A DNA stretch of 64,000 nt from contig NZ_BLLH01000001.1 in NCBI RefSeq assembly GCF_011170065.1, positions 372,001 to 436,000 on the forward strand, given 5' to 3'. The stretch is from Pseudolactococcus insecticola (GTDB lineage: Bacteria; Bacillota; Bacilli; Lactobacillales; Streptococcaceae). The notes beneath the pieces are model-generated. The model was not told the DNA's origin, ran no database searches, and was given only the letters and a program-made list of their open reading frames with translations. The stretch's first letter is position 1. Each line of letters starts with the position of its first letter. A program made the position numbers and the translations under genes. Shown piece by piece: positions 1-7,705 of this stretch.

Positions 1-1185
1 CAAGCCATACTGGAAGGAGTTTGACTTATCAACGTCAAAGTAAGTTTGGTCGAAGAAGTAGTCGTAGCCTAGGCGTTTATAAGTTTCATTTCGATTCCAA
101 AATGAGCCGACATTGCCATGAAAAACAGCAGACGTATAGCCGCCAACCTGCCCTAAAATATCTGGTGCAGCTTGGAAGGTGTTTTTACCGCCATTGCTAA
201 CGAAAAATGACCCTTGTGATAGCCCGAAAAATGAGTCTTCCATAAGTGTTTCCGCATCAGACGTCTTACCAGCCTTGACCTGGTGGAAGAAATTGTCAAA
301 AGCAAAGGTCTCCTTTGAGCTGAAAAGGGAGTTTAGAAATGGTGTGACCTCGTGCTCAACGCCGTTTTTATCCTTGAGTTTGTAGTTGATCAAAAACTGC
401 TGGAAGCTCTCAAGGTGGATGTAGATGACGTTTCTGCCTTTTGCAATGCCATAGGTATCAGGATTTGGCTGGGCATAGTTGTCAGCGATATATTTTTGCA
501 CCTCAGCGACATCAGTCGGTTTGGCTTCTTTACGCACCTGGTTGGTCTTGTAGGTGTTGATGCCATCATACACGGTAAATGGAATCAAGCCCAGATAGCG
601 AACAACATAAGTATTTGAAAATCCGCGACTCAAGAGCTCAGGTCGGTCGATTTCAGCTAGGAAAAGGTTGACCGTAAATGCGAGGATAGATAACGATGTA
701 ATCGCAAAGCTGGCGCGTTTATTAAATGGTCGTTTATCAAAACGAATGACTTTTTTGAGCATCAAAATCGCAATCAAAACAAAGTCAATCACAAAGAAAA
801 TGTCACTCAGATTAAATAGATTTGCTGCAGACTGGCCAAGCCCAGCCGAAACCTTGCTTGAGGCAAGGAGGGTGTTAATAGTGATGAAGTCTGTAAACTC
901 ACCAAAATAAGTCGAGTTTGAAAAAAGCCAAACGGTCAAGGCGACATAAATTACGAGCGACAAAATATAGTAAATTTTGGTGTTTTTGACATAGAGCGCA
1001 ATGCCAAGTAACAGCAACGTCCAGGACAACGGGTTTAGGATGGCAAGAAAGATCTGGAAGGAATTGTCAAAGTCCAGATCAAACTTGACGAAGTAAGCAA
1101 AAAGCGTTTTTGCCCAGTATAAAATGACTAGAAAAAGGGTGAATCCTAGCCGAGTAGACAGGGCATTTGAAATTTTTTTAAGCAA
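1..1185 (-). CDS. ltaS: Lipoteichoic acid synthase LtaS, N-terminal part (3' end outside window)
   Basis: Polyglycerolphosphate synthase that builds the lipoteichoic acid chain from phosphatidylglycerol on the outer face of the membrane. The visible 395 codons give about five N-terminal membrane helices, then the start of the sulfatase-like extracellular domain. Glu259 in HLESFQ and the catalytic Thr308 in KAGKTSDAE match the Mn-binding and nucleophile positions of LtaS. The start is TTG at 1185 with AAGGAA nine bases upstream; no in-frame ATG lies between it and the upstream stop. The C-terminal catalytic part lies beyond base 1. A 16-bp palindrome lies about 27 bases upstream of the start. 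Identity is confident. Confidence 0.93.
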   Translation of the reverse strand, partial: MLKKISNALSTRLGFTLFLVILYWAKTLFAYFVKFDLDFDNSFQIFLAILNPLSWTLLLLGIALYVKNTKIYYILSLVIYVALTVWLFSNSTYFGEFTDFITINTLLASSKVSAGLGQSAANLFNLSDIFFVIDFVLIAILMLKKVIRFDKRPFNKRASFAITSLSILAFTVNLFLAEIDRPELLSRGFSNTYVVRYLGLIPFTVYDGINTYKTNQVRKEAKPTDVAEVQKYIADNYAQPNPDTYGIAKGRNVIYIHLESFQQFLINYKLKDKNGVEHEVTPFLNSLFSSKETFAFDNFFHQVKAGKTSDAETLMEDSFFGLSQGSFFVSNGGKNTFQAAPDILGQVGGYTSAVFHGNVGSFWNRNETYKRLGYDYFFDQTYFDVDKSNSFQYGL

Positions 1186-1211
1186 GTGAGTGATTTCCTT
1201 ATTGTCTAGCT

Positions 1212-1227
1212 GATAACAGATGTTATC
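1212..1227. promoter_or_regulatory. 16-bp palindrome upstream of ltaS
   Basis: GATAACA-GA-TGTTATC is a perfect inverted repeat with 7-bp arms and a 2-base spacer, in the ltaS leader/promoter region. This suits an operator for a dimeric repressor. I do not recognise the regulator. Confidence 0.45.
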
Positions 1228-1281
1228 GTTTGATTTTCTCTAAAATAATTCATAAAATATCTTACTCCATTTTACGCTTTT

Positions 1282-1312
1282 TTGCCGTTTTTCGCAAATT
1301 TTCGTGTATAAT
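1282..1312 (+). promoter_or_regulatory. Promoter of the rRNA methyltransferase gene, leaderless type
   Basis: TATAAT at 1307-1312 with a weak -35 TTGCCG at 1282-1287. The -10 box ends 8 bases before ATG 1321 and no Shine-Dalgarno fits between them, so the mRNA would start at or within a base or two of the ATG. Confidence 0.6.
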
Positions 1313-1320
1313 TGATAGTA

Positions 1321-2460
1321 ATGAATAAGATAACAATCAATCAACACGCGGCAGAAAAGATTCGCAAAGGCATTGCGGTGCTTGACAGGCGAGACTTTGC
1401 AGCACAAGACATTTCTGACGGCTTTGCGTCGCTTTATTTTGAGAAAAATTTTCTAACAGCAGCCTATTTTTCCCGTCAGAACAAGGGCGTGGGCTGGACA
1501 TTTGAGACGCGTGATTTTCAGCAACTTTTTGCGCAAGCGCGCGCGCAGCGAAAGGCGTATTTTGACGACGCTTTAACAAACGCTTTTCGTGCTTTTAACC
1601 AAGACGGTGACGGTTTTGGTGGCGTGACGGTCGATATTTATGGAGATTTCGCCTTATTTTCTTGGTACAATCCCTTTATTTACAGCATCAAAGACGAGAT
1701 AGTGGCGGCTTTTCGCATGATTTATCCTGAGATTCAGGGCGGTTATGAAAAAGTGCGATTTGAGAGTGGTATGGCAGTGTCCAGCCATTTGTTTGGTGAA
1801 GCGGCGCCTGAAAAATTTACCATTTTGGAAAATGGTGTCAGCTATCAAGTTTTCTTAAATGATGGGTTGATGACAGGTATCTTTCTGGACCAGCACGAAG
1901 TTCGCGGGAGCTTGATAAATACACTTGCGGCGGGAAAATCTATGCTCAACATGTTTTCGTATACAGCTGCTTTTTCGGTTGCTGCAGCCATGGGCGGTGC
2001 GACAAGTACAGTATCGGTCGATCTGGCAAAACGCTCACGGGAGCTCTCGGAGGCACATTTCAAGCTTAATCAGTTGTCGCTAAATCCACACAAGTTTCAT
2101 GTCATGGATGTCTTTGAGTACTTCAAGTACGCCGCACGCAAAAATCTTAGGTTTGATCTGATCATCATCGATCCGCCGAGCTTTGCGCGCAATAAAAAAA
2201 TGACGTTTTCAGTCGCACGTGATTACCATAAGTTGATTTCGGATGCGCTTGAGATTCTGAACCCAAACGGGCAGATTATTGCCTCGACCAACCATGCAGG
2301 CCTAAGTCGGACGGCGTTTTTAGCTGAAATAAAAAAAGGCTTCGGCGCACAGAAGTTTGAGATTGTCTCAGAGTTCAGACTGCCAGCAGACTTTGCGACA
2401 AATGCCGCTGACCCGCAGTCTGACTATCTCAAAGTCTTTGTCTTGGAGGTATTATCATGA
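1321..2460 (+). CDS. Class I SAM-dependent rRNA methyltransferase (RlmI/RlmK-like)
   Basis: Predicted 23S rRNA m5C methyltransferase of the RlmI/YwbD family, 379 residues. A PUA-like N-terminus is followed by a Rossmann domain: MLNMFSYTAAFS is the SAM-binding motif I region and IIDPPSFAR is the catalytic motif IV. TTG at 1312 is also in frame, but it lies within the -10 TATAAT, so ATG 1321 is preferred. The stop overlaps the aroD start by four bases (ATGA), which suggests translational coupling. The exact target nucleotide cannot be read from sequence. Confidence 0.85.
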   Translation: MNKITINQHAAEKIRKGIAVLDRRDFAAQDISDGFASLYFEKNFLTAAYFSRQNKGVGWTFETRDFQQLFAQARAQRKAYFDDALTNAFRAFNQDGDGFGGVTVDIYGDFALFSWYNPFIYSIKDEIVAAFRMIYPEIQGGYEKVRFESGMAVSSHLFGEAAPEKFTILENGVSYQVFLNDGLMTGIFLDQHEVRGSLINTLAAGKSMLNMFSYTAAFSVAAAMGGATSTVSVDLAKRSRELSEAHFKLNQLSLNPHKFHVMDVFEYFKYAARKNLRFDLIIIDPPSFARNKKMTFSVARDYHKLISDALEILNPNGQIIASTNHAGLSRTAFLAEIKKGFGAQKFEIVSEFRLPADFATNAADPQSDYLKVFVLEVLS

Positions 2461-3110
2461 AAATAGTAGTGCCAATCATGCCCAAAACCTTAGCAGAACT
2501 TGCAACAATTGACGAGCGAAAATTTACAGCCGTTGATATGATCGAATGGCGGGCTGATTTTATGACGTTTTCTGAGCTGGAACAGGCTGCGCGTGACGTG
2601 AAAATAAAGTTTTCAAAGCATGAGATCATCTTTACCTATCGGACTGAAGACAAGGTTGAAACACAGATTTCAGCTACAGATTATGCGGCTTTGATTGAGA
2701 GATTTGCGGCTGATTTTGACTACATAGACGTTGAAAAATTCACTTTCCCAGATGTTGTTTTACCTGAAAATGCGATTTTTTCCTATCATGATTTTGATCA
2801 GATTCCTGAGCGTCTGCCTGATATTTTGTCAGATATGATAGCTGAAAATCCTGCTGTGGTCAAGTTTGCTGGCATGCCACGTGATTTTGCAGACGTCTTG
2901 CGCCTGATGCAAGATACCCTTGCTGCATCAGAAAAAGCACCACATCAGACTTTTGTCACCATGGCCATGGGAAAAATCGGGCAAGTCACACGGCTGATGG
3001 GCGATGAATTTGGCAGCAGCTGGACTTTTGCCACAGTAGAAGCCGCGAGTGCACCTGGGCAGCTGAGTGTGGCAGACATTTTGACGCTGACAAAGATTTT
3101 GGAGAATTAA
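2457..3110 (+). CDS. aroD: 3-dehydroquinate dehydratase, type I
   Basis: Third step of the shikimate pathway: dehydration of 3-dehydroquinate to 3-dehydroshikimate through a Schiff base. The 217-residue length fits the type I TIM-barrel family. Visible motifs are EWRAD near residue 30, FSYHDF with the catalytic His near 105, VVKFAGM with the Schiff-base Lys near 140, and SSWTF..AAAPGQ-like AASAPGQ near the C-terminus. It overlaps the methyltransferase gene by ATGA. The pathway genes aroK and pheA lie 45 kb away in this window, so the pathway is dispersed. Confidence 0.93.
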   Translation: MKIVVPIMPKTLAELATIDERKFTAVDMIEWRADFMTFSELEQAARDVKIKFSKHEIIFTYRTEDKVETQISATDYAALIERFAADFDYIDVEKFTFPDVVLPENAIFSYHDFDQIPERLPDILSDMIAENPAVVKFAGMPRDFADVLRLMQDTLAASEKAPHQTFVTMAMGKIGQVTRLMGDEFGSSWTFATVEAASAPGQLSVADILTLTKILEN

Positions 3111-3116
3111 ACTAAT

Positions 3117-3521
3117 ATGATCTATTTTACTTTTGACGAGGCGGCTTATCGGCCTGTTTTTCATGAAGGTACACCGTCTGATGCACATCTAAAAATCGGA
3201 CTGTCACGGATATTAGCACGGAAAATCGGGCTTAGCTTTGAAGAATTGCCTGATATGCCAGACGCGGCGCCTGATGAGACGAAAATATTTGCAAGAACCT
3301 TTGAGACAGATGACATCCTAGCACAAATCGGCGTAGCAGGTACGGTTTACAAGAGTCAAATCCCGACTTTTGAATACGATGAAGCGCCCGTTGACTACGG
3401 CGTTGTGATCTTGCTGAATTTTAATTCTGACGAGATTGATGCCGCTATGTCTGACGTTGGTTGGTCGTTTTACAAGGCACCACATGAGATTACAAAAAAT
3501 ATGACTAAAAAAACTGTTTGA
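3117..3521 (+). CDS. Hypothetical protein, 134 aa
   Basis: I do not recognise this protein. It is acidic, soluble, and has no signal peptide or membrane segment. It lies six bases after aroD, has no clear Shine-Dalgarno of its own apart from GGAG about 14 bases upstream, and is probably co-transcribed with aroD. The final codons are built into a bidirectional terminator: the stop TGA lies in the left arm. Codon use looks like that of its neighbours, so a real chromosomal gene is likely. Confidence 0.7.
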   Translation: MIYFTFDEAAYRPVFHEGTPSDAHLKIGLSRILARKIGLSFEELPDMPDAAPDETKIFARTFETDDILAQIGVAGTVYKSQIPTFEYDEAPVDYGVVILLNFNSDEIDAAMSDVGWSFYKAPHEITKNMTKKTV

Positions 3522-3548
3522 GCACGGCAATCCTCAAGCAGTTTTTAA
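3509..3548. terminator. Bidirectional terminator between the 3117 gene and coaA
   Basis: The arms AAAACTGTTTGAG and CTCAAGCAGTTTT pair around a short loop, with A- and T-runs outside. It sits between convergent genes and includes the stop of the + gene. Confidence 0.8.
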
Positions 3549-4465
3549 TATTTTTTCAGGTAAATCTTATCTATCTTATGCGTTCGATCCTTGTGCAAGA
3601 TGACCTCAGCGCGACTACGTGTGGGTTCGATAAAGTCACGGAGATTGACCAGATTGACCTTTTTCCAGGTATCGCGCGCCATTTTTAAGACGTCGTCATA
3701 GTCGAGCACGGTAAACTGGTGATAGTAGTTGCTTTTGTCTTGTTTTGCGAGCTCCAAAAGCGTCTTGAAACGTTCCAAATACCAGCGCTCGATATTTGCC
3801 TCGCGGGCGTCCACATAGATGGAAAAATCAAAGAAATCGTTGATATATAGGCGTTTATTTAGCGTACTTTGGAAAACATTGATGCCTTCGACGATGAGGA
3901 TATTTGGGGATTTGATCAGTTCTTTTTCTGGCAATATATCATAGGTTTCATGCGAGTAAACCGGGATTTCTACGTCTTTGCCTGATTTGATGGCAGATAA
4001 AAAGTTAATCAGACTTTCCATGTCATAGGACTCTGGAAAGCCTTTGCGCTCAAGCAGATTTTTCTCTTTCAAGACTTGATTTGGATATAAAAAGCCATCT
4101 GTTGTGACAAGTGCCACAGATGAAGTCTTTAGAGATTGTGACAAAAGCAGCTGGAGTAAGCGTGCTGTGGTTGATTTTCCGACGGCGACTGAGCCTGAGA
4201 TGCCGATGATAAAAGGTTGCGTGTCTGCGATTTTCTGCAAAAATAGCCCCTTTGAAAAACTGAGATCGCTCATGGTTTTCATGTAGATGCGGATGAGCTG
4301 CACGAGCGGCAGATAGACGTCGTTTACGTCCTGAAGGCTGATTTCATCGTTGATTGACTTGATGTTATCAAGTTCTTTTTCGGTCAATGTCGGCAGTGTT
4401 TTTTTATAGAGATTTTGCCAGATACGGCGGGTAATTTTGTCATAGTTAATCAATTCGGTTTCCAT
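3545..4465 (-). CDS. coaA: Pantothenate kinase, type I
   Basis: First committed step of coenzyme A synthesis: ATP-dependent phosphorylation of pantothenate. The 306-residue length is normal for type I PanK. The P-loop [12 protein letters not shown] is near residues 88-99, and [14 protein letters not shown] and the C-terminal [15 protein letters not shown] region are typical. It is monocistronic, convergent with the preceding gene, and shares the 3509-3548 terminator. TAAAAT (with TGG before it) ends seven bases before the ATG, so the transcript should be leaderless. Confidence 0.95.
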   Translation of the reverse strand: METELINYDKITRRIWQNLYKKTLPTLTEKELDNIKSINDEISLQDVNDVYLPLVQLIRIYMKTMSDLSFSKGLFLQKIADTQPFIIGISGSVAVGKSTTARLLQLLLSQSLKTSSVALVTTDGFLYPNQVLKEKNLLERKGFPESYDMESLINFLSAIKSGKDVEIPVYSHETYDILPEKELIKSPNILIVEGINVFQSTLNKRLYINDFFDFSIYVDAREANIERWYLERFKTLLELAKQDKSNYYHQFTVLDYDDVLKMARDTWKKVNLVNLRDFIEPTRSRAEVILHKDRTHKIDKIYLKKY

Positions 4466-4472
4466 AAAAATA

Positions 4473-4481
4473 ATTTTACCA
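4473..4481 (-). promoter_or_regulatory. Extended -10 of coaA, leaderless type
   Basis: Read on the minus strand: TGG-TAAAAT, ending seven bases before the coaA ATG at 4465. No Shine-Dalgarno lies in the gap. No good -35 is seen. Confidence 0.6.
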
Positions 4482-4535
4482 TAAAAACGGTTTCATATGT
4501 TAAAATGGGAATAAGAAAAAATACGAGGTAAAATC

Positions 4536-5111
4536 ATGAAAATTGCAATATTTGGCGACTCTATTTCGACGTCACCTGAGATGATCACACTAACAAAAGA
4601 CTTTCTGACGCGCATGGGATTTGCGGGGGCTGTCGTTGAGACATTTGCTGTGGCAGGTGAGGACTCTTCTGACGGGCTCAAACGCCTAGATCAGGTGGTT
4701 GAGGCTAACGCTGACTATAACTATGTCTTTTTCGGGGCAAATGACGCAAGTGACCATCATAACGTGACACAAGAACAGTTTGCTGCCAATCTGACGACGT
4801 TTGTAACTGCGCTTGGCGCTGCGAAGACGTCTATCCTGACAACCTCTTACGTCAATGAAAAAGCCGTCGCAAGCCTGCATGAAACGCCAAGCCGCAACAA
4901 CGCTAATGTCGCAGCCTATGTGGCGGTCGCAAAAGACGTCGCAAAAGCAACTGGCGCAAAAATCGTTGACCTCAACCACGCCATGACGGTCTATCCGGGC
5001 TCTGACGAGTTCGTGGGGCCTGACGGGTTGCACTTCACGCACGAAGGCTACGAGCTTGTTACCTCGCTCATCGCAGTCGACGTCAAATCACGGGAGCTCG
5101 CCAAAGTCTGA
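4536..5111 (+). CDS. SGNH/GDSL-family hydrolase
   Basis: Cytoplasmic esterase/lipase-like protein, 191 residues, no signal peptide. IFGDSIS at residues 4-10 carries the nucleophilic Ser (block I), FFGANDAS near 65 is block III with the oxyanion Asn, and DGLHFTHEGY near 170 carries the Asp-x-x-His pair of block V. The substrate is unknown. A Shine-Dalgarno GAGG precedes the ATG. It overlaps the next gene by one base (TGATG), so both are probably made from one mRNA. Confidence 0.85.
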   Translation: MKIAIFGDSISTSPEMITLTKDFLTRMGFAGAVVETFAVAGEDSSDGLKRLDQVVEANADYNYVFFGANDASDHHNVTQEQFAANLTTFVTALGAAKTSILTTSYVNEKAVASLHETPSRNNANVAAYVAVAKDVAKATGAKIVDLNHAMTVYPGSDEFVGPDGLHFTHEGYELVTSLIAVDVKSRELAKV

Positions 5112-5713
5112 TGTCTGATACTAAAAAACAAAAGATGTACTACGCTGAAAATCCAGATGCAGCGCACGATATTCACGAGCTTGACGTTGTTTTACTCGAC
5201 AAGAACATGTCGTTTCTGACGGACGCCGGTGTTTTTTCAAAAAAAGCCATAGATTTCGGCAGTCAGGTCCTTTTGAGTGCGCTTGATTTCAAGTCTGGCA
5301 CCAGTCTTTTAGACGTCGGCTGTGGTTACGGCCCGCTCGGGCTAAGTCTCGCAAAAGCGCAAGGCATCAATCCAACGCTTGTCGACATCAACTCACGCGC
5401 AGTCGAGTTGGCGCAAAAAAATGCGACTAAAAATCAAGTGACGGCAACCATCTTCCAGTCAAATCTCTACGAAAAAGTCACAGGAACTTTTGACAATATC
5501 ATCTCAAATCCACCGATACGTGCAGGAAAACAAGTCGTGCATGGCGTGATTTCAGGCGCCTATGACCATCTTGAAACAGACGGTAGCCTCACCATCGTCA
5601 TCCAGAAAAAACAAGGGGCCCCAAGCGCCAAGACAAAAATGACGGACGTTTTTGGCAACTGTGAGGTGGTTAAAAAAGATAAGGGTTATTTTATCTTGCG
5701 GTCGGTAAAATAG
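5111..5713 (+). CDS. rsmC: 16S rRNA methyltransferase RsmC-like (YbxB)
   Basis: Class I SAM-dependent methyltransferase, 200 residues. LLDVGCGYGPLG near residue 68 is motif I, and NIISNPPIRAG near 135 carries the NPP[IF]R catalytic motif of RsmC-type guanine-N2 enzymes (16S G1207 in E. coli). It is the short one-domain Firmicutes form. It starts inside the stop of the SGNH hydrolase gene. Target specificity follows from family membership only. Confidence 0.85.
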   Translation: MSDTKKQKMYYAENPDAAHDIHELDVVLLDKNMSFLTDAGVFSKKAIDFGSQVLLSALDFKSGTSLLDVGCGYGPLGLSLAKAQGINPTLVDINSRAVELAQKNATKNQVTATIFQSNLYEKVTGTFDNIISNPPIRAGKQVVHGVISGAYDHLETDGSLTIVIQKKQGAPSAKTKMTDVFGNCEVVKKDKGYFILRSVK

Positions 5714-5720
5714 TAAACTT

Positions 5721-6116
5721 ATAACGCTTCAAATCTTCACACCCAAAAATGTGGTCAAGATGATGGTGCAACAACTTGAAGATGAAAATAAGGGGATTTA
5801 TGATGATCCTAACAAGACATTTGTTGATCTGTCTATGAAGTCTGGCTTATATATCACAGAAATTGTGAAACGCTTGTTTAATAGCGACGTGTTAAAAGCA
5901 TCCTTTCCAGATGATGGTGCACGGATCAAGCATATCCTTGAAAATCAAGTCTATGGCTTTGCGCCTAGTCAAATCATCTTCAACATTGCGACAAGTTTTA
6001 TCTTTGGCGGTTTAGATGATGCCATCAGCCGTGATCACTTTGTCTGTGCTGATACAACGCCTTACGCTAAAGATGGGACTTTACAAGAACTGATTGATGA
6101 AAAATTTGGCGAGTAA
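5721..6116 (+). pseudogene. Fragment of an N6-adenine DNA methyltransferase/restriction gene
   Basis: An open frame reads through 5721-6116 with no good start or Shine-Dalgarno. It encodes IFTPKNVVKMM, then FVDLSMKSGLYITEIVKRL, the SAM-binding region of Eco57I-like or type I/III methylases (normally DPAMKSG-like), and later ADTTPYAKDGTLQE. Neither the NPPY catalytic motif nor any target-recognition or nuclease part follows: the frame stops at TAA 6114. Both ends are missing, so this is a deletion remnant. A GTG at 5751 could start a 121-residue peptide, but it would have no catalytic site. It sits beside the AbiL-like operon, which marks an accessory defence spot downstream of rsmC. Confidence 0.7.
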
Positions 6117-6169
6117 AAGTTATTGCTGGTGCTGTCCAAAATCTTTGACAAACTTGATTGCTAGAAAAA

Positions 6170-6178
6170 TGGTATAAT
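6170..6178 (+). promoter_or_regulatory. Promoter of the 45-aa protein gene
   Basis: TGG-TATAAT is an extended -10, about 35 bases upstream of the ATG at 6213. TTGACA lies at 6145-6150, but the spacing (22) is too long for a normal -35. Confidence 0.6.
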
Positions 6179-6212
6179 AAAACAATCGAGGAAAAAAGCA
6201 AAGGAAAACAAC

Positions 6213-6350
6213 ATGACAACGCAAACAACAAAAGAAAAGATGCTTGAAATCATCAAAAATAAACAAGGCGGTGGCCGCTCTAATCAGGTGACACCGACTA
6301 AAAATGACCGCAAGCATATGCGCAAGGGTCCGAAAATTTTTAATAAGTAA
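6213..6350 (+). CDS. Small basic conserved protein, 45 aa
   Basis: A 45-residue basic protein whose C-terminus KHMRKGPKIFNK is a pattern I associate with a small conserved Firmicutes family of unknown function. The middle is GGGRSNQ. It has its own promoter, the Shine-Dalgarno-like AAAGGAA upstream, and its own terminator, so it is an independent transcription unit. No membrane segment is present. Its high Lys/Arg/Asn content would suit nucleic-acid or ribosome binding; this is inference. Confidence 0.7.
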   Translation: MTTQTTKEKMLEIIKNKQGGGRSNQVTPTKNDRKHMRKGPKIFNK

Positions 6351-6352
6351 AG

Positions 6353-6390
6353 AGCATTTGCCACTTGATTTAGGTGGTAAGGCTTTTTTT
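6353..6390 (+). terminator. Terminator after the 45-aa gene
   Basis: AGC...TTGCCAC pairs with GGTGGTAA...GCT and is followed by a run of seven T. Confidence 0.75.
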
Positions 6391-6414
6391 ATGGCTTTAA
6401 TTTGCGCATGCTAC

Positions 6415-6442
6415 TTGAAATAAAACAAAAAACTGTTATAAT
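6415..6442 (+). promoter_or_regulatory. Promoter of the AbiL-like operon
   Basis: TTGAAA at 6415-6420, 16 bases, then TATAAT at 6437-6442 with an extended TG at 6434-6435. Transcription should start near 6449. Confidence 0.8.
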
Positions 6443-6471
6443 TAAATAAAACGTATTTTCGTTTTATTTAA
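6442..6471. promoter_or_regulatory. Perfect 12-bp inverted repeat over the start of the AbiL-like operon transcript
   Basis: TTAAATAAAACG, six bases, CGTTTTATTTAA. The left arm overlaps the end of the -10 box and the right arm ends on the Shine-Dalgarno AGAAGGAG. This position suits a repressor operator centred near +8, or a 5' hairpin that hides the ribosome binding site. Confidence 0.7.
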
Positions 6472-6484
6472 GAAGGAGCTTGAC

Positions 6485-7705
6485 ATGTTAATTGATTTTC
6501 AAGTTACAAACTTCAGATCGTTCAAGTCTGAAAATTCTTTTTCGATGGAGAAAGGAAAATACCTGCGAAAATATAAAAATAATATTTTGAAGTTAGATAA
6601 AATCGAGTTGTTAAAGACAGCTTTGCTTTTTGGTGGGAATGCGAACGGGAAGACAAATCTTATCAACGCACTTGCTTTGTTACGGCTTTTGGTATTGAAT
6701 CCTACCCTGAGCGAGGCGCAAAAATTACCAACGGATACGTTTGGCTACAACAAAAACAACACGAAGTTCAGCATCTCGTTTATCAAATCTTCAAAACAGT
6801 TTGATTATAGGCTTGAATATAACGAAGAAGGGATTATTTCTGAAATTTTTAAAGTGAATGGTGATGTTGTTCTTGAAAGAATCGAGCAACAATTTCTAGC
6901 GCTTCCAGACCAGCTTCAACCTTTGGAGAAAAATATCAGAAAAAATCAAAATTTACTTTTTTTTGCGCAATCAAATAATGTTGAGGAGGCAAAAGAGGCT
7001 TATTCTTGGTTTGAAGAAGACTTGATAGTTGTCAATACAGAGCAAATTCCAAATCGTTTGTTCAAGGAATTGTCCGACCTCAATTTTAAGAATAAATTTT
7101 TAAAATTTATTCGCGCTGCCGACTTCAATATCGTTGATGTAGAAATTAGAGAACGAAAAGAGGCTAAGTCTAGGTTTATAGTTGACATTGAGGATGATGT
7201 GACAGAACTAAAAGCAAATTCTGAGGCATTTTACACGACAGTCTATGATGTTTATAGCACTCACCAGTCACAGGACAGCCAGTTTCAGGTTCATTTTAAT
7301 AATGAAAGCACCGGGACAAAAGTATTTATGTTTCTTGCGTTGTACATGCTTCAAAATGAAAATAAGGGGAAGGTTCTCTTGATTGATGAGTTCGATCGTT
7401 CTTTTCATATTGAATTGGCCGAAGCCTTGCTTGATGTATTTACGAACGAAAAACAAACAAACCAATTCATTCTGACAACACATGAACTTTCGCTGATGGA
7501 CTATCATTTACGGCAAGACCAGATTTGGTTTGCTGAGAAAAATGAGTTTGGTGAGACAGAACTGTTCTCAATCTACGATTTTGACGATGATGCGCTCACA
7601 CGTAGTGATTTCGGCTATAAGAAACGTTACCTTGAAGGTAGATTTGGTGCCTCGCAGATCATCAATAAAAGCGTTTTATTAGAGGCTGTAGAAGGGAACG
7701 AATGA
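6485..7705 (+). CDS. AAA ATPase of an AbiL/RloAB-type abortive infection system
   Basis: ABC/SMC-like ATPase of the AAA_15/OLD-related group, 406 residues. Walker A GGNANGKT is at residues 50-57, an ESTGT signature-like motif near 273, Walker B VLLIDEFD near 298, and the switch His in TTHE near 332. The N-terminus IDFQVTNFRSF is the usual opening of RecF-like ATPases. It overlaps the RloB-like gene by four bases, which is the arrangement of AbiLi-AbiLii and RloA-RloB pairs. Such ATPases are thought to sense phage and license a toxic partner. The sequence is more AT-rich than its neighbours, consistent with transfer. A different AAA + toprim system cannot be excluded. Confidence 0.8.
   Translation: MLIDFQVTNFRSFKSENSFSMEKGKYLRKYKNNILKLDKIELLKTALLFGGNANGKTNLINALALLRLLVLNPTLSEAQKLPTDTFGYNKNNTKFSISFIKSSKQFDYRLEYNEEGIISEIFKVNGDVVLERIEQQFLALPDQLQPLEKNIRKNQNLLFFAQSNNVEEAKEAYSWFEEDLIVVNTEQIPNRLFKELSDLNFKNKFLKFIRAADFNIVDVEIRERKEAKSRFIVDIEDDVTELKANSEAFYTTVYDVYSTHQSQDSQFQVHFNNESTGTKVFMFLALYMLQNENKGKVLLIDEFDRSFHIELAEALLDVFTNEKQTNQFILTTHELSLMDYHLRQDQIWFAEKNEFGETELFSIYDFDDDALTRSDFGYKKRYLEGRFGASQIINKSVLLEAVEGNE

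Noticed and set aside
5751-6116. Intact 121-aa gene starting at GTG 5751
   Set aside because: No ribosome binding site, and the same frame continues upstream with methylase sequence; a truncated remnant fits better.
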